Assembly: GCF_003149105.1 (NCBI RefSeq)
Contig: NZ_QGDS01000008.1
Location: 62,001-126,000, forward strand
Source: Faecalicatena contorta
GTDB lineage: Bacteria; Bacillota; Clostridia; Lachnospirales; Lachnospiraceae
Direction: 5' to 3'
DNA length: 64,000 nucleotides
In this document: positions 24,936 through 31,231 of the stretch, piece after piece
Position numbering within the stretch: the stretch's first letter is position 1
How the letters are laid out: every line of letters begins with the position of its first letter
The notes under the pieces: generated by a model
Seen by the model: only the letters and a program-made list of their open reading frames with translations
What the model was told of the DNA's origin: nothing
Databases searched by the model: none
Translations under genes and position numbers: made by a program

Positions 24936-25871
24936 ATGTCAATGAACCTTGAAAACAAAATAGATGTCCGTACAGAGGAATGCGGACGGCAGGAAGCGAT
25001 TAAGCAACTGTCAAATGAACAGTTAGCAGCCAAGATTCAGGCCGGGGAGAATGTAAAAGCGAATATGCTCCTGCTGTGGCAACAGAACAAAGGATTTATA
25101 CATAAAATGGCTGTGAAGTATACCTATGGGGCAGAACTGGAGGATTTAAAGCAGGAGGGCTATATCGGTTTGTGTGAAGCAGTAAAACACTATGACCCGG
25201 AACAGGGCGTTCTGTTTATAAATTATGCTGCCTTTTGGATAAAGCAGGGTATGCAGCGGTATATAGAAAACTGTGGCAGTACGGTCCGTATCCCTTCCCA
25301 TGCTCATGAGTGGATATATAAATATAAGAAGGCGATTAGCGAGTATAGGAAGTATTACGGCGCGGAACCATCAGACAAAGCATTATGCGCCCTTCTACAT
25401 GTCAATATGGAAAAACTACAAGCCATAAAGAAAAGTGTCTGTATGGGACAAATACGCAGCCTAAATGAGCCGATAGTGGGTGAAGATGAAGACCTTACTC
25501 TTGGGGATGCAGTTTCCTCTGGTCATGATATGGATGAGAATATCATCAGGCATAACGACCATCAGGCTATGAAAAGATGGCTGTGGGAAGCTGTTGACAG
25601 TCTGGACGGAAAGCAGGCTGCAGTAATTCGCTGTCGGTTCATGGATAATAAGACCATGAAGGAAATAGGACAGCAATATAGTATTTCTGGCGAAGCAGTA
25701 CGGCACCAACAGGATAAAGCCATGAGGGAGCTTAGAAAGCCATCAAAGAGCCGGAAGTTTAAAGGATATTATGAAGAGTATATACAGGCAGCCAGTTTCC
25801 AGCATGTAGGTGTAAGACGATTCAATGAAACCTGGTGGAGTGAAGTTGAAAGGGAAGCCATGAGAATGTAA
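24936..25871 (+). CDS. Element-encoded sigma-70 family factor
   Basis: A 311-residue RNA polymerase sigma factor. Region 2 is clear (LEDLKQEGYIGLCEAVKHYD for 2.2 and FINYAAFWIKQGMQRYIENC for 2.3-2.4), then an IRIPSH-like start of region 3 (STVRIPSHAHEWIYKY) and region 4 with a helix-turn-helix (MKEIGQQYSISGEAVRHQQDKAMRELR). A 50-residue C-terminal extension has no known domain. Region 1.1 is absent. It could redirect polymerase to element genes or to a partner phage; no obvious late gene block exists inside the element for it to serve. Confidence 0.88.
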   Translation: MSMNLENKIDVRTEECGRQEAIKQLSNEQLAAKIQAGENVKANMLLLWQQNKGFIHKMAVKYTYGAELEDLKQEGYIGLCEAVKHYDPEQGVLFINYAAFWIKQGMQRYIENCGSTVRIPSHAHEWIYKYKKAISEYRKYYGAEPSDKALCALLHVNMEKLQAIKKSVCMGQIRSLNEPIVGEDEDLTLGDAVSSGHDMDENIIRHNDHQAMKRWLWEAVDSLDGKQAAVIRCRFMDNKTMKEIGQQYSISGEAVRHQQDKAMRELRKPSKSRKFKGYYEEYIQAASFQHVGVRRFNETWWSEVEREAMRM

Positions 25872-25976
25872 AAAAGTGTGGTAAAACGTGGTAGAAAAGT
25901 ATGGGGTTTTTGCCTGATTTTCGTGAGGAGAAGCTGGTTTGATATTAGGCAAGAACGGCAGCAGGCAGTTAAAGGT

Positions 25977-26086
25977 ACCCCCCTCCTCCTTAGTAATGCG
26001 GCAATTTGAACGGGAACCGGGGGAGGGGACTGTTTCCAATAGTGCATTTTCCTGAAAATATTTTTTCACATTGTAAATACTATTGG
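25977..26086. other. Non-coding stretch with inverted repeats
   Basis: The 475-base gap between the sigma gene and the toxin holds no convincing gene. It contains a C-rich then G-rich pair (CCCCCCTCCTCC around 25980 and GGGGGAGGGG around 26022) and CCAATAGT/ACTATTGG at 26036-26086. These could fold into an RNA structure or act as the sigma gene terminator. Confidence 0.3.
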
Positions 26087-26252
26087 ATTGCAAAGAAAAA
26101 AGGCTTGATGCCTACAAAGTGTTTAACTGTATGTTCTAAGTGATTTATAATAACTAGAATAAAAACATTGCGTAATGCTATAAAATGGCTGTACGAGCAA
26201 AATACAAAGCCACAGGGGTATGTCAAGAAGTATATACTTGGTAAATTGTGTA

Positions 26253-26282
26253 TTGATTGGATATGTGAAGATATGATATACT
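26253..26282 (+). promoter_or_regulatory. Toxin mRNA promoter
   Basis: TTGATT (26253), an 18-base spacer and TATACT (26277), about 65 bases before the toxin ATG. Confidence 0.65.
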
Positions 26283-26346
26283 GCCAACAGAACAACCGTT
26301 ATAGGGTGGCTGGCCTCTCATTTTACATAGATGGGAGGTGGTGCTA

Positions 26347-26439
26347 ATGGACAAAAAACCATTTGACTTCAAAGATTTGATGCAATTTGGAATGTTCATA
26401 ATCGCATTACTGACCTTCATTTACTTGATTAGTCATTAG
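26347..26439 (+). CDS. 30-residue hydrophobic peptide, type I toxin-like
   Basis: A tiny gene with a strong ribosome site (GGGAGGTGGTGCTAATG). The peptide has a polar start (MDKKPFDFKDLMQFG) and one membrane helix (MFIIALLTFIYLISH), the build of holin-like/TxpA/Fst-type toxins that insert in the membrane. Its 5' leader word GTGGCTGGCC (26306) is complementary at nine of ten positions to GGCCAACCAC (26501) in the 3' region, the long-range pairing known for type I toxin mRNAs. A convergent antisense RNA gene overlaps its 3' end. The system would stabilise the element in cells that carry it. Confidence 0.72.
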   Translation: MDKKPFDFKDLMQFGMFIIALLTFIYLISH

Positions 26440-26445
26440 TGCATA

Positions 26446-26531
26446 GAAAAACCACCCTCAAAGTCTTGGCGGACTGGGTGGATTTTCAACAATTCATTTA
26501 GGCCAACCACTTTGGCGGTTGTTCTTTTTGT
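26446..26531 (-). ncRNA. Antisense RNA antitoxin (RatA-like arrangement)
   Basis: A minus-strand promoter TTGATT-17-TATATT (26538-26566) predicts a start near 26531. Transcription would end at the CCACCC/GGGTGG stem followed by TTTTTCT at 26446-26481. The RNA of about 85 bases is fully complementary to the 3' untranslated part of the toxin mRNA, as in the txpA/RatA and bsrG/SR4 pairs. Confidence 0.65.
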
Positions 26532-26532
26532 G
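26503..26532 (+). terminator. Toxin mRNA terminator
   Basis: CAACC-C pairs with G-GGTTG and is followed by TTCTTTTTGTG. The stem lies within the region that is also transcribed as the antisense RNA. Confidence 0.65.
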
Positions 26533-26537
26533 TCTAT

Positions 26538-26566
26538 AATATACTACATTTATAGTAAATAATCAA
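26538..26566 (-). promoter_or_regulatory. Antisense RNA promoter
   Basis: On the minus strand TTGATT and TATATT are separated by 17 bases and aim at the toxin gene. Confidence 0.65.
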
Positions 26567-26611
26567 GTCTAACGTTCCTATTTGTGCTAGTGCTATTTAT
26601 AGCACCCTACA

Positions 26612-26998
26612 TCAACTGTTAATCCCTAGGGATTTGCTGATTCTGACTAATAGAGACATACATTTTTCTTTATCTGGAAACATATCGTTTTTGGGGTGGC
26701 ATATCAAGGTGTTTAGTTCTTCCAAATCAGAATAAATGGATTTTGGTGTGTAAAGAAATATTTGCGCATAGCATTTTTGATAAGATTCTGAGATACCAGT
26801 GGTTAATATCTCTTTGGATGTAATGGCAAGATAATTTTCAATGACATCAAGCCCTCGATTTTCCAGGATTTCCAAGTGTTTCATTTTAGCCTGATGAAAA
26901 TTGGAAATGATAGTTGTAATTATGGGGGATATAATTGCAACCGCTAAAGCAATCCAAGCAGCGGTTGCGCTCCAATCTATGCTTGTAATGTTTTTCAT
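26612..26998 (-). CDS. Small membrane-anchored element protein
   Basis: A 128-residue protein with one N-terminal membrane helix (AAWIALAVAIISPIITTIISN) and a helical cytoplasmic or outer part (HLEILENRGLDVIENYLAITS). It has no family that I recognise. Proteins of this build occur next to repressor-like genes in Firmicutes elements. It is encoded 12 bases after the XRE gene on the same strand, so the two probably share a transcript and may form a regulatory or protection pair. Confidence 0.6.
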   Translation of the reverse strand: MKNITSIDWSATAAWIALAVAIISPIITTIISNFHQAKMKHLEILENRGLDVIENYLAITSKEILTTGISESYQKCYAQIFLYTPKSIYSDLEELNTLICHPKNDMFPDKEKCMSLLVRISKSLGINS

Positions 26999-27010
26999 AA
27001 CGGCATTCTC

Positions 27011-27223
27011 CTAATCTTCATCCGGTATATATTCCATTAGATCGCCGGGCTGGCAGTCCAGCAGTTTACATAATTTTTCTAATGTCTCAGTTCCCAAGTT
27101 TCCTTTACCGTTTTTCAAATTGTAATATGTTTGCTGTCCAATGATTTTGTTCTGGCGCAAATAGTAAGTTGATATTTGATGCTTTTCTAATAGTTTGAAA
27201 AGCTTATCATAGCTAATCGGCAT
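27011..27223 (-). CDS. Small XRE-type regulator
   Basis: A 70-residue protein that is one helix-turn-helix (LLEKHQISTYYLRQNKIIGQ, then NLKNGKGNLGTETLEKLCKL) ending in an acidic tail with CQPGDLMEYIPDED, a common Firmicutes Cro/XRE form. ATG 27223 is chosen because AAAGGAGGAG is directly upstream. It is divergent from the 27558 gene and could act at the tandem repeats between them. Confidence 0.78.
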   Translation of the reverse strand: MPISYDKLFKLLEKHQISTYYLRQNKIIGQQTYYNLKNGKGNLGTETLEKLCKLLDCQPGDLMEYIPDED

Positions 27224-27337
27224 AACTCCTCCTTTCCGAACCATTGACCGGGAAAATGGCGATGTTCTTCTTTATTATACAATAATTATAGTATAAAACA
27301 TGCACTTTTACAAGTGAATACATGCACAAAAATAAGT

Positions 27338-27407
27338 GTACAACATGGTCAAATATTTGTGTATAATGTCAATTGAATATGGTCAAGAATAAGTGTATAA
27401 TGTAATC
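27338..27407 (+). promoter_or_regulatory. Tandem duplicated promoter/operator
   Basis: Two direct copies of ATGGTCAA-N-AT-N-GTGTATAATGT lie 36 bases apart (about 27343 and 27379). Each carries TATAAT, with TACAAC or TTGAAT 17 bases before it. They drive the 27558 gene and are the likely binding site of the divergent XRE protein. A third partial word (AATAAGTGTA) is at 27331. Confidence 0.55.
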
Positions 27408-27557
27408 AAGATAAAGGTAAGGCAAACGAACAACCCGAAAAGTTGTAAAGCTGAAAACCATATACCTGTGAACGGTCAGAGGATGCAGTAATAGTCAGGA
27501 AGATGATTCGGCCGGATGTCGGAGCCAATATGGAAAATAAAGAAGGGAGACATCACA

Positions 27558-27833
27558 ATGACAGAAAGAATGATAGTGAACAGAGTCAGGAAGCTAAAAG
27601 AGTTGGAAGCCCAGCAGAAAGAGATTGAACAGCAGATTGCAGAACTGAAAGAAGAAATCAAGTCCGATATGGAAAAGAAGAATCTGGAAGAGCAGAAAGC
27701 CGGGGATTTCATTATAAGATTTACTAAGGTTATTTCTAATAAATTTGATAGTAAGACATTTAAGGCAGACCATAGTAAACTATATGGGCAGTATATGAGG
27801 ACTATGGAAAGCCGAAGATTTTCAGTAGCATAA
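27558..27833 (+). CDS. Small coiled-coil element protein
   Basis: A 91-residue protein; ATG 27558 is taken because GAAGGGAG precedes it. The first half is a charged coiled coil (KLKELEAQQKEIEQQIAELK) and the second a small strand-rich part (GDFIIRFTKVISNKFDSKTF). Similar proteins in phages and elements are of unknown function; a structural analogy to nuclease-inhibitor-like phage proteins is only a guess. Confidence 0.6.
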   Translation: MTERMIVNRVRKLKELEAQQKEIEQQIAELKEEIKSDMEKKNLEEQKAGDFIIRFTKVISNKFDSKTFKADHSKLYGQYMRTMESRRFSVA

Positions 27834-27933
27834 AATCCTTGTTAGTATTAATGTACCAATATGAGCGCATAGCTGGTGCTACGCTATCGAATAATCACAT
27901 AGCATTATGAAATCCGGGAAAGGACAAGGTTTA

Positions 27934-28116
27934 ATGAAAAAAAGAGATTTAGAAATTGTGCGACTACAGGAATGTGGAATCATGGCTGGTTGTGAAAGTG
28001 TGAAAGAATATATGAGAGAGCATAGATATACGGCAACATTTGATTGTGTTTGGACAATGTTTTATCTTGGGTATATAAACGGGAAACGAGCAGAGCGAGC
28101 TAAAAAAAGGAAGTGA
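27934..28116 (+). CDS. Small element protein, unknown function
   Basis: A 60-residue basic protein from ATG 27934, with AAGGACAAGG upstream; a 27907 start is possible. It contains CGIMAGCESVKEYMREHRY and ends in GKRAERAKKRK. I recognise no domain. Confidence 0.45.
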   Translation: MKKRDLEIVRLQECGIMAGCESVKEYMREHRYTATFDCVWTMFYLGYINGKRAERAKKRK

Positions 28117-28503
28117 TTCATTTGCCTTACGGGTTACGGTGTATCAACACCTGAACCCAGCGGCAGAGCTATCCCGACATTTCCGACACCCTAAAAAGGT
28201 ATATGCCATATTAGGATATGTTCGGAATAAACACTTAGGGTTTACAAGGTAAACGTTCGTTTTGAAATGTTGGAAAATGATAGCATTTGCTAACATAGCT
28301 GGAGATTTTGGAGTCCTTAAAAAGAGATAAGAGACATTAAAGCATAAAGCAAAAACCCCAAGAGTGCGGCAACACTCAAGGGGCAAAAATAAGCATAACC
28401 CAATACACACAAGTACGGGCTATATTGATTATATACTGCCATATAGCCCAAATGCAAGGAAAGAATGGCCTGCTGTCACACAGCAGAGAAAGGAAGCGGT
28501 TAT
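28117..28503. other. Non-coding stretch with several hairpins
   Basis: No gene is supported. Stem-loops include CCCC-AGAGTG/ACACTC-GGGG at 28360-28384 and a perfect GGGCTATAT/ATATAGCCC at 28417-28450. They precede the 28504 gene and the integrase, and may terminate upstream transcription or control integrase expression. Confidence 0.4.
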
Positions 28504-28749
28504 ATGACAAGGATTAACAAGGTATATGCGAATGCATACAATAAAACACCTGCTGCCATAGTGGCAGACAACGAACTAAGCGAGCAGATACGAAAAGAAT
28601 TGGTTGATAAGATGAAAAAGCCTGATAGCCTGACAAAGGAAGCTATCGCTGATTTAATTTATGCAGGGAGCAGTTACGGGCAGGCACAAGGATTTGAAAG
28701 CGGCTTTAAATATGCAATGGCTCTGATATTTGAGAGCCTGACCTGTTAG
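28504..28749 (+). CDS. Small protein preceding the integrase
   Basis: An 81-residue helical protein; ATG 28504 is used because AAAGGAAG lies before it. The body is LSEQIRKELVDKMKKPDSLT then EAIADLIYAGSSYGQAQGFE. A short protein of this type often stands directly upstream of integrase in Lachnospiraceae elements. It ends 12 bases before the integrase and probably shares its transcript. Its role is unknown. Confidence 0.6.
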   Translation: MTRINKVYANAYNKTPAAIVADNELSEQIRKELVDKMKKPDSLTKEAIADLIYAGSSYGQAQGFESGFKYAMALIFESLTC

Positions 28750-28761
28750 GGGGGGGATGGT

Positions 28762-29883
28762 ATGGCAGTTGACAAGAACGGAAAGAAACTTCCTCCGGGA
28801 ATAAGGCAGAGGGCGAATGGGAGGTATGAAGGACGTATCAAATATGAGTATAAAAGCTACTCAGTCTATGCAGATACCATAACAGAAACTAAAAAGAAAA
28901 TGCGAGAATTAAAGTATAAGTTGGAGTATGGCCTTTTTGTGGAAGCAAAGAAAATCATGCTTAATGAATGGTTTGATACTTGGATGCAGGAATATAAAAA
29001 GAATCGTGTGAAGATTGGCACTTTTACCAGCTATGAAAAATATTACCAAAGCATCATAAAAGACAGATTGGGAAGTAAGAAAATAGGAGATATTAGAGGG
29101 GAACATATCCAAAAGTTATATAATGACCTGATAAAAGAAGAATATGCTTTATCCAGTATCAAGGTTGTATCTGCTGTTTTAAATGGATGCTTCCAGCAGG
29201 CCATGAGAAACGGACTAATAGAACGTAATCCTGTTAAACTGGCAGAACTACCACGACAAACAGAAAAGAAGACCAGGCAGGCCATGACGAAAGACCAGCA
29301 AGGGTTATTTATGGAGTATGCAAAGGGTAGCTATTTGTACAATTTCTTTGGGGTTATGCTCCGAACTGGCATGAGAAATGGAGAAATGCGGGGCTTGAAG
29401 TATACCGATATAGACAGGAAGAAAGGTGTTATCCATATACAGCGGACCTTGAAATATATCGAAGGTCAGGGATATATGGAGGACACACCAAAGACCAGGA
29501 CATCAAGGCGTGATATCCCGTTGACTGCTGACACATTGAAACTATTAGAAGCACAGCGGAATTATTGGGGATTCAAAGTTGAAAAACTGGACAGGTATTT
29601 ATTCTGTAATGAAAAAGGAGAGCCATTAAGTCGGGAACGAGTACAGTCAGAGATTGAGCGTATTACTAAAAGGATTAGAGCTGCGGGCAACGATTTTTCA
29701 CGAATTACACCTCACATATTCCGACACACATTTGCAACAAGGGCGATAGAAGCTGGGATGCAGCCTCAGGTGTTGAAAACAATTCTAGGACATAGTTCTT
29801 TAGCAATGACAATGGATTTATACAGCCATGTATTACCGGATACAAAAATGGAGGAAATGGAAAAAATAGCAAATGTATTTTAA
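28762..29883 (+). CDS. int: Tyrosine recombinase/integrase
   Basis: A 373-residue integrase that should catalyse insertion and excision at the 36-bp core. Residues 1-58 form the arm-binding AP2-like domain (PGIRQRANGRYEGRIKYEYK), 65-160 the SAM-like core-binding domain and 170-373 the catalytic domain. All catalytic residues are visible: Arg205 (LRTGMRNGE), Lys244, His318 and Arg321 (PHIFRHTFATR), His344 (LGHSS) and Tyr354 (MDLYSHV). The ribosome site is GGGGGG-rich and close. The gene runs toward the right att site and ends 168 bases before it. Confidence 0.95.
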   Translation: MAVDKNGKKLPPGIRQRANGRYEGRIKYEYKSYSVYADTITETKKKMRELKYKLEYGLFVEAKKIMLNEWFDTWMQEYKKNRVKIGTFTSYEKYYQSIIKDRLGSKKIGDIRGEHIQKLYNDLIKEEYALSSIKVVSAVLNGCFQQAMRNGLIERNPVKLAELPRQTEKKTRQAMTKDQQGLFMEYAKGSYLYNFFGVMLRTGMRNGEMRGLKYTDIDRKKGVIHIQRTLKYIEGQGYMEDTPKTRTSRRDIPLTADTLKLLEAQRNYWGFKVEKLDRYLFCNEKGEPLSRERVQSEIERITKRIRAAGNDFSRITPHIFRHTFATRAIEAGMQPQVLKTILGHSSLAMTMDLYSHVLPDTKMEEMEKIANVF

Positions 29884-29888
29884 AGAGA

Positions 29889-29915
29889 GGCAGGACTTAA
29901 AATCCTGTCTTTTTT
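29889..29915 (+). terminator. Integrase terminator
   Basis: GGCAGGA and TCCTGTC form a stem with TTTTTT behind it, six bases past the integrase stop. It keeps integrase transcription from running through the att site into the chromosome. Confidence 0.75.
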
Positions 29916-29927
29916 GGTGTATGAGTA

Positions 29928-29948
29928 TACCCACTTTTTACCCACAAT
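29928..29948 (+). repeat. Right arm-type integrase repeats
   Basis: Two TACCCAC words 11 bases apart (29928 and 29939), followed by AATGG, match the pair at the left end in sequence, spacing and orientation. Confidence 0.65.
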
Positions 29949-30051
29949 GGAATAAATGAAGATAAGACAAGATAAAAATAAAGCCTGAAAACATGGATGT
30001 TTCCTAGACTCTATAATTATTGATAAACCCATATAAATAGGAAGAGATTGA

Positions 30052-30087
30052 AGTTTTGTTTTACGTGTGGAAGGTCACGAACACACG
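30052..30087. repeat. attR core / orphan preQ1 aptamer
   Basis: The second copy of the 36-bp core. On the minus strand it still has P1, the loop and the A-rich tail, but the next bases are TCAATCTC from the element instead of AAAGGAG. The P2 partner and ribosome site are therefore missing, and this copy should be unable to form the complete pseudoknot. Confidence 0.88.
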
Positions 30088-30138
30088 GTTTATAATTGCC
30101 CTTAAGACCTTATTTTTCAGGGCTTTGGAACGGTTCAT

Positions 30139-30167
30139 ATTATAGCATGGGAAAAGACGAAAATCAA
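30139..30167 (-). promoter_or_regulatory. Native queT promoter, displaced
   Basis: On the minus strand TTGATT, 17 bases and TATAAT stand 52 bases before the orphan aptamer. Before insertion this promoter would have driven queT. It now reads into the right end of the element, antisense to the integrase terminator. Confidence 0.75.
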
Positions 30168-30326
30168 GAAATGTACGATATTGGAAAATATAATGGCTCT
30201 AACAGTCACATTTTGGTAAAATGAAAAATGAGGAAGATGAAGCGCCATACGGACTATTATGTATGGAACATCCAAAGTGTAGAAAATAAAAACAGAAAGG
30301 TTTGGCGTAATGCCGGGGTAGAGTCG

Positions 30327-31118
30327 ATGACAGAAAAAAGAGTTGCTATTGTAACAGGCGGGACAAGAGGAATAGGACAGGCTATAAGTATTGAACTGGC
30401 AAAAAGAGGAAATATTGTACTGGCTGTTTACCGTTCCAATGAAGGTAGTGTACAGGAAACAAAGCAGAAAATGCAGGAGTACACACCGGAGTCTGCAGCT
30501 ATTCATGGTGATGTTTCCAAACAGGAAGATATTGCGCAGATTATGAACTATGTGGAAGAACATTTTGGAAGAGTAGATATTCTGGTAAATAATGCCGGGA
30601 TCTTTGATTTTAATTTCATCGAGGATATGACAGAAGAATATCTGGATAATATCCTTGCTGTGAATTTTAAAAGTCCGTTTTTGATGACAAAGGCAGTCAT
30701 TCCTTACATGAAGAAACAGCATTACGGAAGAATTATCAATGCGTCTTCTATTTCTTCTTCCTTTGCAGACTGCGGCCTTGTAGGATACGGTGCCAGTAAG
30801 GCCTGCGTAGATATGCTGACCAAGATTGCCTCGGCAGAACTGGGACCTTATGGAATTACAGTCAACGCGTATGCTCCGGGAATTACACATACAGATATGA
30901 CAGATGCCATGATAAAAGAAAGAGGAGATGTACAGGTGAAACAGATTTCTCTTGGAAGATTTGGTGCATGCGGGGAAGTAGCTGCATTGGTTTCATTTTT
31001 GGCCTCAGAAGAATGCAGTTATGTGACAGGCGAAATTATAGGCGTGGACGGCGGTATGTTCAAGGTACAGAACCCTTACAGAGCATATGAGTATGCGGAG
31101 AGCGACTGTGCATTATAG
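30327..31118 (+). CDS. SDR-family oxidoreductase (FabG-like)
   Basis: A 263-residue short-chain dehydrogenase. ATG 30327 gives the family N-terminus (KRVAIVTGGTRGIGQAISIE); the upstream ATG at 30228 adds 33 unrelated residues. Visible are the cofactor motif TGGTRGIG (10-17), NNAG (88-91), the serine in NASSIS, Tyr154 and Lys158 (YGASK), and the late VDGG. Such enzymes reduce or oxidise carbonyls with NAD(P)H; the substrate is not evident. It sits beside a purine permease. The ribosome site is weak (GGGGTAGAG). Confidence 0.88.
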   Translation: MTEKRVAIVTGGTRGIGQAISIELAKRGNIVLAVYRSNEGSVQETKQKMQEYTPESAAIHGDVSKQEDIAQIMNYVEEHFGRVDILVNNAGIFDFNFIEDMTEEYLDNILAVNFKSPFLMTKAVIPYMKKQHYGRIINASSISSSFADCGLVGYGASKACVDMLTKIASAELGPYGITVNAYAPGITHTDMTDAMIKERGDVQVKQISLGRFGACGEVAALVSFLASEECSYVTGEIIGVDGGMFKVQNPYRAYEYAESDCAL

Positions 31119-31148
31119 ACAATTATTACCATTGGAATTGGTTTTTAT

Positions 31149-31177
31149 TGACCAAAATGCCCGTATGTGATATGCTT
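31149..31177 (+). promoter_or_regulatory. Promoter of the purine permease gene
   Basis: TTGACC (31149), 17 bases and TATGCT (31172). The leader that follows contains a 7-bp hairpin GGCAGCG/CGCTGCC at 31188-31209 just before the ribosome site. It does not match the purine riboswitch pattern. Confidence 0.65.
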
Positions 31178-31231
31178 GTACGGTAATGGCAGCGTGTAAT
31201 ATCGCTGCCAATAAATTATGGAGGTAGTTAT

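Larger units (their letters stand above)
20057..30087 (+). mobile_element. Integrative element inserted in the queT riboswitch
   Basis: The element is 9,995 bp counting one core copy. It has flanking 36-bp direct repeats, inner TACCCAC arm-type repeats at both ends (20173-20194 and 29928-29948) and a tyrosine integrase at its right end. From left to right it carries an XRE repressor (minus), an excisionase-like protein, a winged-helix protein, replisome organiser, DnaB helicase, three small proteins, a sigma-70 factor, a type I toxin/antisense pair, a membrane protein, a second XRE protein, three small proteins and the integrase. No capsid, portal, terminase, relaxase or coupling protein is seen. 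It is best described as a phage satellite or minimal mobilisable element. Confidence 0.88.

Noticed and set aside
20257..29883. Element as an ICE or complete prophage
   Set aside because: No relaxase, coupling protein, VirB4-like ATPase, terminase, portal or capsid was recognised in its 10 kb.
31119..31231. Purine riboswitch before the permease gene
   Set aside because: The leader has only two simple hairpins, and a good promoter at 31149-31177 leaves about 50 bases of RNA, too short and lacking the conserved purine aptamer loops.
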